DNA from: Phycisphaerae bacterium
GTDB taxonomy: Bacteria > Planctomycetota > Phycisphaerae > UBA1845
Reading direction: 5' to 3'
Length of the DNA: 64,000 nt
NCBI GenBank assembly: GCA_022072505.1
Contig: JAJVHU010000013.1
Coordinates: 1-64,000 of the forward strand
Shown: piece by piece, positions 9,371 to 16,941 of the stretch
Layout of the letters: every line of letters begins with the position of its first letter
How positions within the stretch are numbered: the stretch's first letter is position 1
Notes under the pieces: generated by a model
The model's database searches: none
Told to the model about the DNA's origin: nothing
What the model saw: only the letters and a program-made list of their open reading frames with translations
Position numbers and translations under genes: made by a program

Positions 9371-9711
9371 CTCGTCGCGAGTTGACGGTTTGCGAGGCGA
9401 ATGCCGGCGGCGCGTCGTGCGCGCGCGGCACGGATCCCGGCGGCGTTCCCTGGAATCGCGAAAGCGGAGGCATTCAAGCGTTGCTGACGGTTGGCGAGAA
9501 CGCCAGGACATGCCACGCTCGACCGGGCCGGGTCTGCTCCTGCCTTTAGCGGACTGCATTTCCTGCCGATAGGACGATACGCGGATATCCTGCATGCTGC
9601 CTCGCGGGTGCGGCGGGTCAACGCCGCGCGACGGGTTTACGGGCGTGCAGGTCGCGTGACGGCGCTCAGGGGCGCTTGGCGCGGAGGCGGCACGGTCGGG
9701 AGACATCGGAC

Positions 9712-10120
9712 ATGAGCGGCATCAGCACGGGCGTCGGGCTTATCTCGGGCATCAACACCGCGCAGCTCATCGAGCAGCTCATGGCGATTGAGGCTCGCCC
9801 CGTGGACGCACTGCGCGCCCGCATCGGTCAGCTCGACGCGCGCAAGACCGCGTTTCTTGAACTCAGTGCCCGCCTGCTGGCGATCAAGAACTCCAGCGCG
9901 CGGTTCAAGAGCACGGCCTTCTTCGACGTATTCTCCTCCAGCAGCTCCAATCCGGACGTCCTCACGGCCACGGCGAATGCCGGGGCAACGCCGGGCACGT
10001 TCACGTTCCGCGTGCGCCAACTGGTCACCAGCGCCCAACTGATCAGCCGCGGCTTCGCGGATGCGGATCGCACGCCGGTCGGCGCGGGCACCCTTTCCAT
10101 CGAACTGGGCATTGTCGGCC
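9712..10120 (+). pseudogene. fliD: Truncated flagellar cap gene fliD (5' part only)
   Basis: From ATG 9712 the product begins MSGISTGVGLISGINTAQLI and continues through LMAIEARPVDALRARIGQL, a clear FliD (hook-associated protein 2) N-terminus. Similarity holds for roughly 130 residues, to GAGTLSIELG. After that the frame runs into unrelated sequence, although FliD is normally several hundred residues long. From about 10112 the opposite strand instead encodes the start of a different gene, so fliD is cut at a junction rather than worn down. No other flagellar gene is nearby. The product cannot form a cap protein. Confidence 0.8.
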
Positions 10121-10185
10121 CCGCAGCCGCACCCGGAACCGCAGCAGGACTCCGCCTTGCTCTCGCCGGAGGAAGCACTGCTCAT
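10112..10185 (-). pseudogene. 5' stub of a cysteine-rich gene, cut at the fliD junction
   Basis: On the minus strand ATG 10185 follows a good ribosome-binding site (TAGGAG, about seven bases upstream). It opens MSSASSGESKAESCCGSGCG followed by CGAD. After about 25 codons the frame becomes antisense fliD. It sits directly downstream of the M50 protease gene on the same strand, as the next gene of an operon would. The original product is not recognised, and the CCGSGCGCG cluster suggests metal or thiol chemistry. Confidence 0.5.
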
Positions 10186-10260
10186 GATTCGACTCCTACG
10201 GGAACGCGCGCCGGCTTTATTACGAGGGGCGCGGACGGCGCCGCGACCTCCCTTCCGGCG

Positions 10261-11655
10261 TCACGCCAGCCCCGTCGCCGTCTCCACCATCCAGTACAGC
10301 GCCCGCATCACGAGGACCAGCGTCGGCATCATCATCCAGCGCATCACGCCGGTATACATGAGGGCGATGAACACGATGATCTGGAACGGGCGGATCATGT
10401 CGAAAAACCGCCCGATGGTTTGCGGGAAAAGGTTGCCGGCCACGTGCGACCCGTCCAGCGGCGGGATCGGCAGCAGGTTGAAGAACGCCAGCAGCAGGTT
10501 GAGCTGCACCGCGATGCCCAGCATCCGCAGCACGGCCGTGATGACCTTCGCCCCCGCCACGCCCGACACCTGCGCGTCAAACCCGGGCCAGTCATATCCG
10601 CTCACCCGCACGTCCGGCGACAACAGGCTCAGCCCGCACCCGATCAGCAGATACAGCGACATGCACAGCGCCGCGATCAGCAGGTTCGACAGCGGACCCG
10701 CCGCTGAAACGTAGATGTCCGACTTGCGATGAAAGAGCATCCGCGAGGGAATGACCGGAACCGGGCGCGCATATCCGAACGCCGGAAGCCCCGACAGCGC
10801 CAGCATCGCGGGCAGCGCCACCGTCCCGAACGGGTCGATGTGCGCCAGCGGATTCAGCGTCACGCGCCCCAGCGAGCGGGCGTAGTCGTCGCCGTTCCAC
10901 AACGCCGTGATGGCGTGAGCGGCCTCATGCACCGACAGCGACAGCAGCACCACGATGATCCCCGCCGCGATGCTCGCATAAAGACTGGTCGCGCCCGGAC
11001 CGGCGTCCACCACCGTCGGACCTTGCGACACGCCGGGGTCCGGCGAGCGCAGGCGCACGGCGTTCAACGTCGCAACCGTGCAGACGAGCAGACTCAGCAC
11101 CAGCCACGCGGCCGTGATCCTTCGCACGCTGCGGACGTGGTTGTATTCCCGCGCGGGGCGAACGCGACGCCGGGTCGCCGCCAGCAAGACGATCGACGCC
11201 AGCGCCGCCGCATACCCGAAGACCGGCACGAACGCGACCGCCGCCAGGCACAGCGCGATCACGCTGAACCGGTCCATCTTCGGAAACAGAACCGGTCCCC
11301 GCGGCGCCATCGGACCCGCGTCCGCGTCCGTCGCCGCCGGGGGATCGGCCACGTCCTTCCCCAGCCGCCGGGCGAACTCCAGCGCTTCCGGGCCGATCAG
11401 GAACCCCACGTCCCGGTTCGGACCCGTCACGCGGATGATGTTCCCCCCGCGCGAAGGCGTAATCGTCACGTCGCCCGCCCAGCGCTCCCTCGGAACGCTG
11501 AACGACTCGTCGTGGCTCGCAAGGCGCAGCTCTCGCTCGTCCGCCTCCAGCGTCCAAGGCACGCCCCGCGCGTCGCGCCAGTAAAACACCGGGACGGACT
11601 CAGGGCCCGACGTCGGCGCATGCCCCTCATTCTGCGACTGCGGATTCAAAGACAT
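10261..11655 (-). CDS. M50 / site-2-protease-family zinc metalloprotease
   Basis: 464 residues. The N-terminal 120 or so residues are soluble and charged (VPWTLEADERELRLASH). Several membrane segments follow. The zinc motif HEAAH is at residues 243-247 in LSLSVHEAAHAITALWNGDD, and the third ligand region appears as IPPLDGSHVAGNLF near the C-terminus. This is the fold of intramembrane site-2-like proteases. The substrate is unknown, and no sigma or anti-sigma partner is adjacent. It is followed on the same strand by the truncated Cys-rich gene at 10185, and the two were probably co-transcribed before the rearrangement. Confidence 0.85.
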   Translation of the reverse strand: MSLNPQSQNEGHAPTSGPESVPVFYWRDARGVPWTLEADERELRLASHDESFSVPRERWAGDVTITPSRGGNIIRVTGPNRDVGFLIGPEALEFARRLGKDVADPPAATDADAGPMAPRGPVLFPKMDRFSVIALCLAAVAFVPVFGYAAALASIVLLAATRRRVRPAREYNHVRSVRRITAAWLVLSLLVCTVATLNAVRLRSPDPGVSQGPTVVDAGPGATSLYASIAAGIIVVLLSLSVHEAAHAITALWNGDDYARSLGRVTLNPLAHIDPFGTVALPAMLALSGLPAFGYARPVPVIPSRMLFHRKSDIYVSAAGPLSNLLIAALCMSLYLLIGCGLSLLSPDVRVSGYDWPGFDAQVSGVAGAKVITAVLRMLGIAVQLNLLLAFFNLLPIPPLDGSHVAGNLFPQTIGRFFDMIRPFQIIVFIALMYTGVMRWMMMPTLVLVMRALYWMVETATGLA

Positions 11656-11717
11656 TCAGGGTTTCTCATCATCAAGTGAAGCTCTTTAGCGCCGCGTCCC
11701 GACTCACAAGCAAGCCC

Positions 11718-11773
11718 GAGCCGCGCGGCTTCAGCCTGCGCGATCGATCGCGCGGGCTGAAGCCACGCGGCTC
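11718..11773. repeat. Long inverted repeat, GAGCCGCG...CGCGGCTC family, copy 1
   Basis: A 56-base near-perfect palindrome with two 28-base arms that differ at two positions and no loop (centre gcgatcgatcgc). It would form a very stable hairpin. A related copy lies at 41267-41321. It sits in the 229-base gap upstream of the M50 gene and downstream of the zinc-ribbon gene, so terminator or REP-like roles are possible. There is no T-run after it. Confidence 0.7.
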
Positions 11774-11884
11774 AGAGAAGCGGCTCAGAGAAGACACCCC
11801 GGTTCTACTGATCTTAGAACCTCCAGGGCGACCGTCATCGCCGCCGAACCGTCCGCATGAAACCGCCTCCCCACGCCCACGCCC

Positions 11885-12445
11885 TCACCGCTCCCAGGGA
11901 GCGACGGTCCGGAACGGCTCACCGCATTCCGGACATCGGCGCTCCACGAGCCCGGTCAGGTTGTATCCGCACTGGTCGCACAACGGCGCCGACGGCTCGA
12001 TGACCGGATGCCGCCGGTGAATCATCCAACCCCCGAGAACCGCGGTCCCGACCACCAAGGCGATCCTACCCAGAAAGACCGGCATGGACGAGCCGAGCGA
12101 AACGAAATCCGCGGCGACGAATTGAAGCGCGATCCCGCACATGAGGCCGATCGTTGCCCCGAGGAGGATTCGCGTAGCCCGTCGCTCCGCCTCCACCCTC
12201 CGACCGCCCCGGGGCGGGAAGAGGTCTCGGGCCCACACCAGCTCCAGCGCCGTCGCGACGAGGGCGAGAGTCACCGTAAGGATAACGACGGGGTCCGCAG
12301 TTACGGATCCCCCGAGCAGCATCAGAACGAAGCCCCCGAGCGCGCACCCGCCGGCGATGGCGACCAGCCATCCGAAAATCAGGCACAGCCCCCGTGCGGT
12401 CTGGGTGATTTCGTCTTTCAACATCCCGGAACAGCGCCCCAGCAT
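11885..12445 (-). CDS. Membrane protein with C-terminal CxxCGYNLTG zinc ribbon
   Basis: 186 residues. Four hydrophobic segments are visible: about residues 20-45, 52-72, 90-112 and 122-142. A C-terminal zinc ribbon, CDQCGYNLTGLVERRCPECG, follows. The ribbon signature recurs in two other genes of this window (15861-16352 and the fragment at 16690-16796). No enzymatic motif is visible. An internal start at MLKDEITQ is an alternative. The protein is probably a membrane-anchored zinc-ribbon protein with the ribbon in the cytoplasm. Function unknown. Confidence 0.65.
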   Translation of the reverse strand: MLGRCSGMLKDEITQTARGLCLIFGWLVAIAGGCALGGFVLMLLGGSVTADPVVILTVTLALVATALELVWARDLFPPRGGRRVEAERRATRILLGATIGLMCGIALQFVAADFVSLGSSMPVFLGRIALVVGTAVLGGWMIHRRHPVIEPSAPLCDQCGYNLTGLVERRCPECGEPFRTVAPWER

Positions 12446-12799
12446 TCCCGCGCCTCACGGCGCCCGCGCCAGCCCTTGACGTCACGCAGCGATGTCAAGG
12501 GTCAGGAAGCGCTCTTCAAGGCTGCTAAACTACCGCTTCCGGCTCACCTGGTCATCAAACCCCTACAGCCGTGTTCCATGTCGTGCCGCGCGGCGTTATC
12601 ATCTCTTGAGGAAGGGCGGCCCTTGGTTCGCAACCGGGATGATGTCCTCCGAACGCTGGCGGGCAACCGCGACGCGATCCGCGCCTTCGGGTGGGCTCCG
12701 CTCCGTGGCCTGGGGTCTTCATTCCGCTCACCCGAATGCCGCAGAACCAGGGATCGCTCATGGCGGCTGGACCGGGATACGGGGGAAGGTCAAGGAAGC

Positions 12800-13135
12800 G
12801 TGAGCGACGATCAACCACCGCGCGATTCGCAGGAGAGGCGCCCTCATGTGGCGGAGTTCCTCGTCGCGGAGGTTCTGTTCGCAACAGCTGCGACACTCTC
12901 CTTCATCTTCATCTATGCGAACTACGTGGAGATTTCTACGCGCCCTGCGGTGCGATCGACCTATTATGATCTTCCCGGGCCGATCATCGGATGCCTGCTC
13001 TTCTTCAACGGGCTCATCCGCTGCTTTGTCAAACCCAGAGATGAGCCTGTTTGGGATCGACCGCTAAGCTTGACTTTTCTTTTGGGAGTATTCGCGGCGG
13101 GCTCGACGGTCTTTTTTCCAGTGTTGTGGCGATGA
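12800..13135 (+). CDS. Small membrane protein, hypothetical
   Basis: 111 residues from GTG 12800, chosen because aaggaagc precedes it as a ribosome-binding site. After a polar head (SDDQPPRDSQERRPHV) there are three hydrophobic segments: FLVAEVLFATAATLSFIFIY, IIGCLLFFNGLIRCF and LTFLLGVFAAGSTVFF. The family is not recognised. The 354 bases before it (12446-12799) contain no gene that can be supported, only short open frames with atypical composition. Confidence 0.55.
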   Translation: MSDDQPPRDSQERRPHVAEFLVAEVLFATAATLSFIFIYANYVEISTRPAVRSTYYDLPGPIIGCLLFFNGLIRCFVKPRDEPVWDRPLSLTFLLGVFAAGSTVFFPVLWR

Positions 13136-13300
13136 TTAGAACCGACCCTGATCGGAAATCCTCAAGCTGGTTTAAAGGGGGATCCGCCCCTCCCCACGGC
13201 GCTCCAAGGCGGTCGCCGCTCGCCCTACTTGCGTCTAGCGACCCTTGGTATCCTCTTGAGAGTGAACCGGATCGGAATTCGTTTTGCCCTGGGGACAAAC

Positions 13301-14557
13301 ATGAGCACCTTACTCGACCGTTTCCTTCGTTACGTCAAAATCGAAACCACCGCCGATGAGCGGAGCACGACGTATCCGAGCACCGCGTCGCAGCTTGAGC
13401 TGAGCAAGCTGCTGCGCGACGAGCTCAAGGCCATCGGCGCTGCCGACGTCCACATGAGCGACAAGGGCATCGTCACCGCGACGATCCCTTCAACGATCAA
13501 GGTGGCCGGCGGCGGCGCGGGCGCGGCCAAGGGCGAACCGCCGACGATCGCCCTCTTCGCCCACGTGGACACTTCTCCCGAGTTCACCGCGAAAAACGTC
13601 AACCCGCAGGTCATCCGCAACTACGACGGCAAGGATATCGTCCTGCCCAATTTCAAGGAGCGCGTGATCCGCACGGCCGAGTCGCCGGGACTCGCCGAGC
13701 TTAAGGGGAAGACCATCATCACCACAGACGGCACAACGCTCCTCGGCGCGGACGACAAGTCCGGCGTCGCCGTGGTCATGACCGCCGCGGAGATGCTTCT
13801 GAAGGACCCGTCCATCCCGCATGGCCGAATCCGCGTGTGCTTCACCTGCGACGAAGAAATCGGCCACGGCGTCGATCACGTGGACCTAAAGCAGCTCGGC
13901 GCGGACGTCGGCTACACCCTCGACGGCGAGGCCCAGGGCATCATCGACGCGGAGACGTTCTCGGCGGACCTCGCGGTGGTGACGGTGACGGGCATCAACA
14001 CGCATCCGTCGGAAGGCAAGGGCCGGATGGTCAACGCGATCCGGATACTTTCGGATTTCATCTCGCGCCTGCCGTGGCAGTGGATGTCGCCGGAGACCAC
14101 CGACGGCCGTGACGGGTTCATGCACCCCTACAAGATCGAAGGCGGCGTGCCCGAAGCCTCCGCCCGTATCCTGCTCCGCGACTTCGTGACAGCCAACCTC
14201 CGCAAGGAGGAGGCGATTCTCGAAAACATCGCCCAGGCGCTTCGCGCCGAGCACCCGCGGGCGAAGATCGAGATCAAGGTCACCGAGCAGTACCGCAACA
14301 TGGCCGACGGGCTGAAGAAGGAGCCGCGTGCCATCACCAAGGCCGTCGAGGCGTTCCGCGCGCTGGGCATCGAGCCGAAGATGAACATCGTCCGCGGCGG
14401 CACCGACGGCTCGCGCCTCACCGAAAAGGGCCTGCCCACGCCCAACCTCGCCACCGGCATGCACAACTTCCACTCCCCGCTGGAATGGGCGTGCCTGGAG
14501 GAAATGGAAACTGCGGTGAAGATGCTGATTGAGCTGGCGAAAGCGTGGGGGAAGTAG
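13301..14557 (+). CDS. pepT: Peptidase T (tripeptide aminopeptidase)
   Basis: 418 residues, usual length. It is an M20B zinc peptidase that removes the N-terminal residue of tripeptides in the cytoplasm. Metal-site signatures are LFAHVDTSPEF, LGADDKSG, FTCDEEIGHG and, near the end, MHNFHSPLEWACLEEME. The MSTLLDRFLRYVKIET start matches the family, so ATG 13301 is preferred over upstream in-frame codons. The 3' end has a diverged partial copy at 15667-15831, beyond the next two genes. Confidence 0.93.
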   Translation: MSTLLDRFLRYVKIETTADERSTTYPSTASQLELSKLLRDELKAIGAADVHMSDKGIVTATIPSTIKVAGGGAGAAKGEPPTIALFAHVDTSPEFTAKNVNPQVIRNYDGKDIVLPNFKERVIRTAESPGLAELKGKTIITTDGTTLLGADDKSGVAVVMTAAEMLLKDPSIPHGRIRVCFTCDEEIGHGVDHVDLKQLGADVGYTLDGEAQGIIDAETFSADLAVVTVTGINTHPSEGKGRMVNAIRILSDFISRLPWQWMSPETTDGRDGFMHPYKIEGGVPEASARILLRDFVTANLRKEEAILENIAQALRAEHPRAKIEIKVTEQYRNMADGLKKEPRAITKAVEAFRALGIEPKMNIVRGGTDGSRLTEKGLPTPNLATGMHNFHSPLEWACLEEMETAVKMLIELAKAWGK

Positions 14558-14575
14558 ATAGAGGAACGGACTTAC

Positions 14576-15454
14576 ATGTCGCTGACTGACGTCAAAGAAA
14601 TCGTTCAAGCTGCGAATGAACCGCTGTGTAAGTTGATCGACGCTGTCAGGGCATTCGTAGGGGGCACCTTCGAGCCATTGCAGATGCGCCGACTGGCGCA
14701 CGCGGAAGTCGATTCCGCAATGATTCTCGCCAAGGGTGATGCTGAACTCACGAAGTTCCAACAGCGCACGGTTGATCGAATGCTCAAAACGGAACTCCGG
14801 CGGCAGCAGAATATCGAACGAATCGTTCATGAAGCCGCGAAGAATCTGCCTCCTAATGTTTCAGAAGCCCACGTGGCTGAAGACTGGGTGGCGCGCTTCT
14901 TCGAAGGGTGCCAAGACGTATCGGAAACCGAGATCCAGACACTTTGGGGTCGCATCTTATCGGGCGAGGTTGCGCAACCAGGATCGTTCTCACCTTATAC
15001 TCTCGACATCCTCCGCTTGATGAGAAAACGTGAGGCGGAGATGTTCAGCTTGTTCTGCACTCTGGTCTGGGAAATTAATGGTCAGCCAATGGTCCTTTTC
15101 CTCAGGAATAGCGAATCTTCTAAGAAGTACGCGCCTCTTGAGAACTTGAATCACTTGGAGTCGCTCGGGTTGCTGCGGTTCGAATCGGAGTTCATGAACT
15201 ACTCCTTTACATGTCCCTGGCCGGTCGCGATGCTCTCATATTTCGATCGAATGTGCGCTCTGAAGGCGACGACGGTCCCCATCAAACTGGAAATCGGAAG
15301 TGTCCTGCTAAGCCCCTCAGGCCAGGAGCTTTTCCGCGTCGTTTCGCCGGTTCCCGATTCGAAGTGCTATGACGAAGTTGTGGAGTCTCTTGGAAAGGCC
15401 GGATTCGAGATCTATCCCCAGCCAACGGAGCCAGCGCGTGCACCGGGCGCTTGA
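14576..15454 (+). CDS. DUF2806-like protein
   Basis: 292 residues. The central block (RRQQNIERIVHEAAK, then EDWVARFFEGCQDVSETEIQ and LWGRILSGEVAQPGSFS) matches the pattern I associate with DUF2806 proteins, whose function is not established. The C-terminal half is a mixed alpha/beta region without recognised motifs. GC content is lower than in pepT. The start lies 18 bases after the pepT stop, and the end overlaps the next small gene by 17 bases, indicating translational coupling. The pair is bracketed by pepT 3' ends, which suggests it moved as a unit. Confidence 0.6.
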   Translation: MSLTDVKEIVQAANEPLCKLIDAVRAFVGGTFEPLQMRRLAHAEVDSAMILAKGDAELTKFQQRTVDRMLKTELRRQQNIERIVHEAAKNLPPNVSEAHVAEDWVARFFEGCQDVSETEIQTLWGRILSGEVAQPGSFSPYTLDILRLMRKREAEMFSLFCTLVWEINGQPMVLFLRNSESSKKYAPLENLNHLESLGLLRFESEFMNYSFTCPWPVAMLSYFDRMCALKATTVPIKLEIGSVLLSPSGQELFRVVSPVPDSKCYDEVVESLGKAGFEIYPQPTEPARAPGA

Positions 15455-15665
15455 CGAAATCCGACGGGAGGGTCTCGAAGCGTTGAAGGATCGCCTGGGA
15501 CAGGCTGATATGATCCGCTTCCTTCAGCAATTCGAGAGCGGTAAGGGCAACTATTCGCTCGAACGCCATAACTGGGTGGACCGCACAACGATGGACGACA
15601 TCAGGAAGGCCCTGAAGAAGCCGAAGAAGACGGCGCAGCGGAATAACACCCGCAAATCGAAGTGA
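15438..15665 (+). CDS. Small conserved hypothetical protein (IRFLQQFxxGxGxY type)
   Basis: 75 residues. The core EALKDRLGQADMIRFLQQFE followed by SGKGNYSLERHNWV matches a widespread small family of unknown function (xLGxxDxIRFxQQFxxGxGDYTxER). The basic tail KKPKKTAQRNNTRKSK suggests nucleic-acid contact. GTG 15438 is chosen because ACGGAG lies upstream and it makes a short overlap with the DUF2806 stop, but an earlier ATG at 15369 is possible. It could be the small partner of the DUF2806 protein. Confidence 0.6.
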   Translation: MHRALDEIRREGLEALKDRLGQADMIRFLQQFESGKGNYSLERHNWVDRTTMDDIRKALKKPKKTAQRNNTRKSK

Positions 15666-15666
15666 G

Positions 15667-15831
15667 AATGGTCCTCGCGGCGGCATCGACGGTGCGGCTC
15701 TGACCGAATACGGCCGACCTACGCCCAACCTTGCCACCGACATGCACATCCCGCTGGAATACGCTTGCCTGGAGGAAATGGAAACGGCGGTGAAGATGCT
15801 GATCGAACTTACGAAGGCGTGGGGGAAGTAG
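15667..15831 (+). pseudogene. Second, broken 3' end of pepT
   Basis: Fifty-four codons ending at TAG 15829-15831 align with the last 57 codons of pepT (14387-14557). By hand 43 of 54 aligned residues are identical, including PTPNLAT and ACLEEMETAVKMLIEL. Three residues are missing where pepT has NFHS, so the histidine thought to bind metal there is lost. No start codon or upstream peptidase sequence is present. It is a diverged remnant of a second pepT copy separated from the intact gene by the DUF2806 unit. Confidence 0.8.
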
Positions 15832-15860
15832 GAAGAAGGCGCCGAGGCTCGGTGGCAGCG

Positions 15861-16352
15861 ATGCTCAAAGGCGAGGGATCCAAATTCACCGGTAGGGCAC
15901 GACAGGCCCGGCGTCGACGATTCCGGATGCTTGCGCTCCTGTTCTTGGCTTTGTCGCTGCTCGGCACTGCCGTCGGATGTTATCGAGACATCCGGGTAGG
16001 CATCTGGTGGAAAAGCGACGCCACGCTCCTGCTGGCTACAGAAGATGGCGCCCTTGTAGTGCGTGTGTTCACGCGCCTTTGGTATAAGAAACCGCCTCAC
16101 GAACCGCTCATTGGAATCTACGTGATGGGTAAGCCGAAGGACTATGCCCTTATCCCGTTCCTTGGTCTGCGCGGCGATCACAAGTACGTTGGCATGCCCT
16201 TTGTTTATCTTGACGTACTTCTCATGACCGTGGTAATCACGCTTCGCCCTCGCCGGCGGAGACCCGGAGAATGGTGTGTCTACTGCAACTACAATCTCAC
16301 CGGCAACGTCTCCGGCGTGTGCCCCGAATGCGGCACGGCGGTGGGCAAGTGA
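15861..16352 (+). CDS. Membrane protein with C-terminal zinc ribbon (CxxCNYNLTG type)
   Basis: 163 residues from ATG 15861. A basic head (RARQARRRRFR) leads to a membrane segment, MLALLFLALSLLGTAVGC. A second hydrophobic segment is FVYLDVLLMTVVITL. The C-terminus is the zinc ribbon CVYCNYNLTGNVSGVCPECG. It is a paralogue, at least in its ribbon, of 11885-12445. An upstream in-frame start inside the pepT remnant is possible but would add sequence antisense to nothing recognisable. Function unknown. Confidence 0.6.
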   Translation: MLKGEGSKFTGRARQARRRRFRMLALLFLALSLLGTAVGCYRDIRVGIWWKSDATLLLATEDGALVVRVFTRLWYKKPPHEPLIGIYVMGKPKDYALIPFLGLRGDHKYVGMPFVYLDVLLMTVVITLRPRRRRPGEWCVYCNYNLTGNVSGVCPECGTAVGK

Positions 16353-16363
16353 GATGAGGATCG

Positions 16364-16684
16364 CATCCCCGCAGGGGATGGACGTGATTAGCCGTGGGTG
16401 AAACCCACGGGAAGGGATCGATCAAGGGTTCCAACCCCGAAAGGGGTTGTACGACTTGCCACCCTGGAAGGTGTGTACGAAGGGCGCGGTCGCAGGGTGC
16501 GAGGGGTTCGGACACCAAAATCGACGCTGCTTGTGCAACCCTTTCAGGGTTGGAACATCCCGTTCTCACAGTCCCGTGGGCTGCGCCCACGGCTATTCAC
16601 GTGCTTCCCCTTCGGGGAATGGGATGACCGCGACCGTCATGTTGCGCTTCGGGGAATGGGATGCCCGCGACCGTCGTGTTGTGC
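16364..16684. repeat. REP-like palindrome cluster 2
   Basis: Hairpins of the same two types as cluster 1: catccccgcaggggatg (16364-16380), ccgtgggtgaaacccacgg (16392-16410), caaccccgaaaggggttg (about 16432-16449), a caaccctttcagggttg hairpin (about 16537-16553), ccgtgggctgcgcccacgg (16574-16592) and ttccccttcggggaa (about 16605-16619). The linker occurs as cgtgattagc, and in reverse as gctattcacg. A 37-base direct repeat (16611-16647, 16648-16684) follows. The orientation flips halfway, as in BIME arrays. No complete gene lies in this stretch. Confidence 0.75.
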
Positions 16685-16689
16685 GTCCG

Positions 16690-16796
16690 CGTTTCCACCA
16701 AAGGTCAATCGGAAGGGTGTTTGCCGCTCCTGCGGCTACAACCTCACCGGCAATGTCTTCAGCGTGTGTCCGGAATGCGGCGCGGCGGTCCCTTGA
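16690..16796 (+). pseudogene. Zinc-ribbon fragment (C-terminal end only)
   Basis: One frame reads GVCRSCGYNLTGNVFSVCPE and then CGAAVP-stop at 16796. This is the C-terminal ribbon of the same family as 15861-16352, with nothing upstream but palindromes. It looks like the tail of a paralogue whose body was replaced by the REP-like cluster, or a tandem partial duplication of the neighbouring gene. Confidence 0.6.
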
Positions 16797-16820
16797 TTTG
16801 TTCAAGGCCGGGCCTACGAT
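16793..16820 (+). promoter_or_regulatory. Candidate promoter of the vapB-like fragment
   Basis: TTGATT (16793-16798) and TACGAT (16815-16820) with a 16-base spacer precede the antitoxin-like fragment. Just downstream cgtacacacacgtacac contains repeated GTAC half-sites, which could be an antitoxin operator. Both are candidates only. Confidence 0.35.
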
Positions 16821-16851
16821 ACGCGTACACACACGTACACGGAGCCTGAAG

Positions 16852-16941
16852 ATGCCGACGCGGACCATCTCGATCGATCTCGATGCCTACGCCCGCCTCA
16901 AGAAGGCCAAGAAATCCACCGAATCCTTCATACTAGTTTGA
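16852..16941 (+). pseudogene. VapB-like antitoxin N-terminus, disrupted
   Basis: MPTRTISIDLDAYARLKKAK and on to ESFILV-stop, 29 residues. The start is the ribbon-helix-helix pattern of VapB-type antitoxins (TISxDLxAYxRLxxAK ... ESFS). The frame ends inside the left end of the IS630 derivative at 16936. Joining the sequence across the element gives only another stop three codons on. No VapC toxin follows. It is a remnant of a toxin-antitoxin locus. Confidence 0.6.

Noticed and set aside
8377..9621. Minus-strand open frame of 414 codons in the gap around the tRNA
   Set aside because: It reads straight through the tRNA-Ala gene and lacks a coherent domain; only the short YGSPESR segment is kept as a possible integrase remnant.
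9637..10185. Full 182-codon minus-strand frame starting at the Cys-rich ATG
   Set aside because: Only the first 25 or so codons look like a gene start; the rest is antisense fliD.
12530..12600. Short frame with FHVVPRG resembling a Y1 transposase start
   Set aside because: Only a handful of residues match and stops follow at once; not enough for a pseudogene call.
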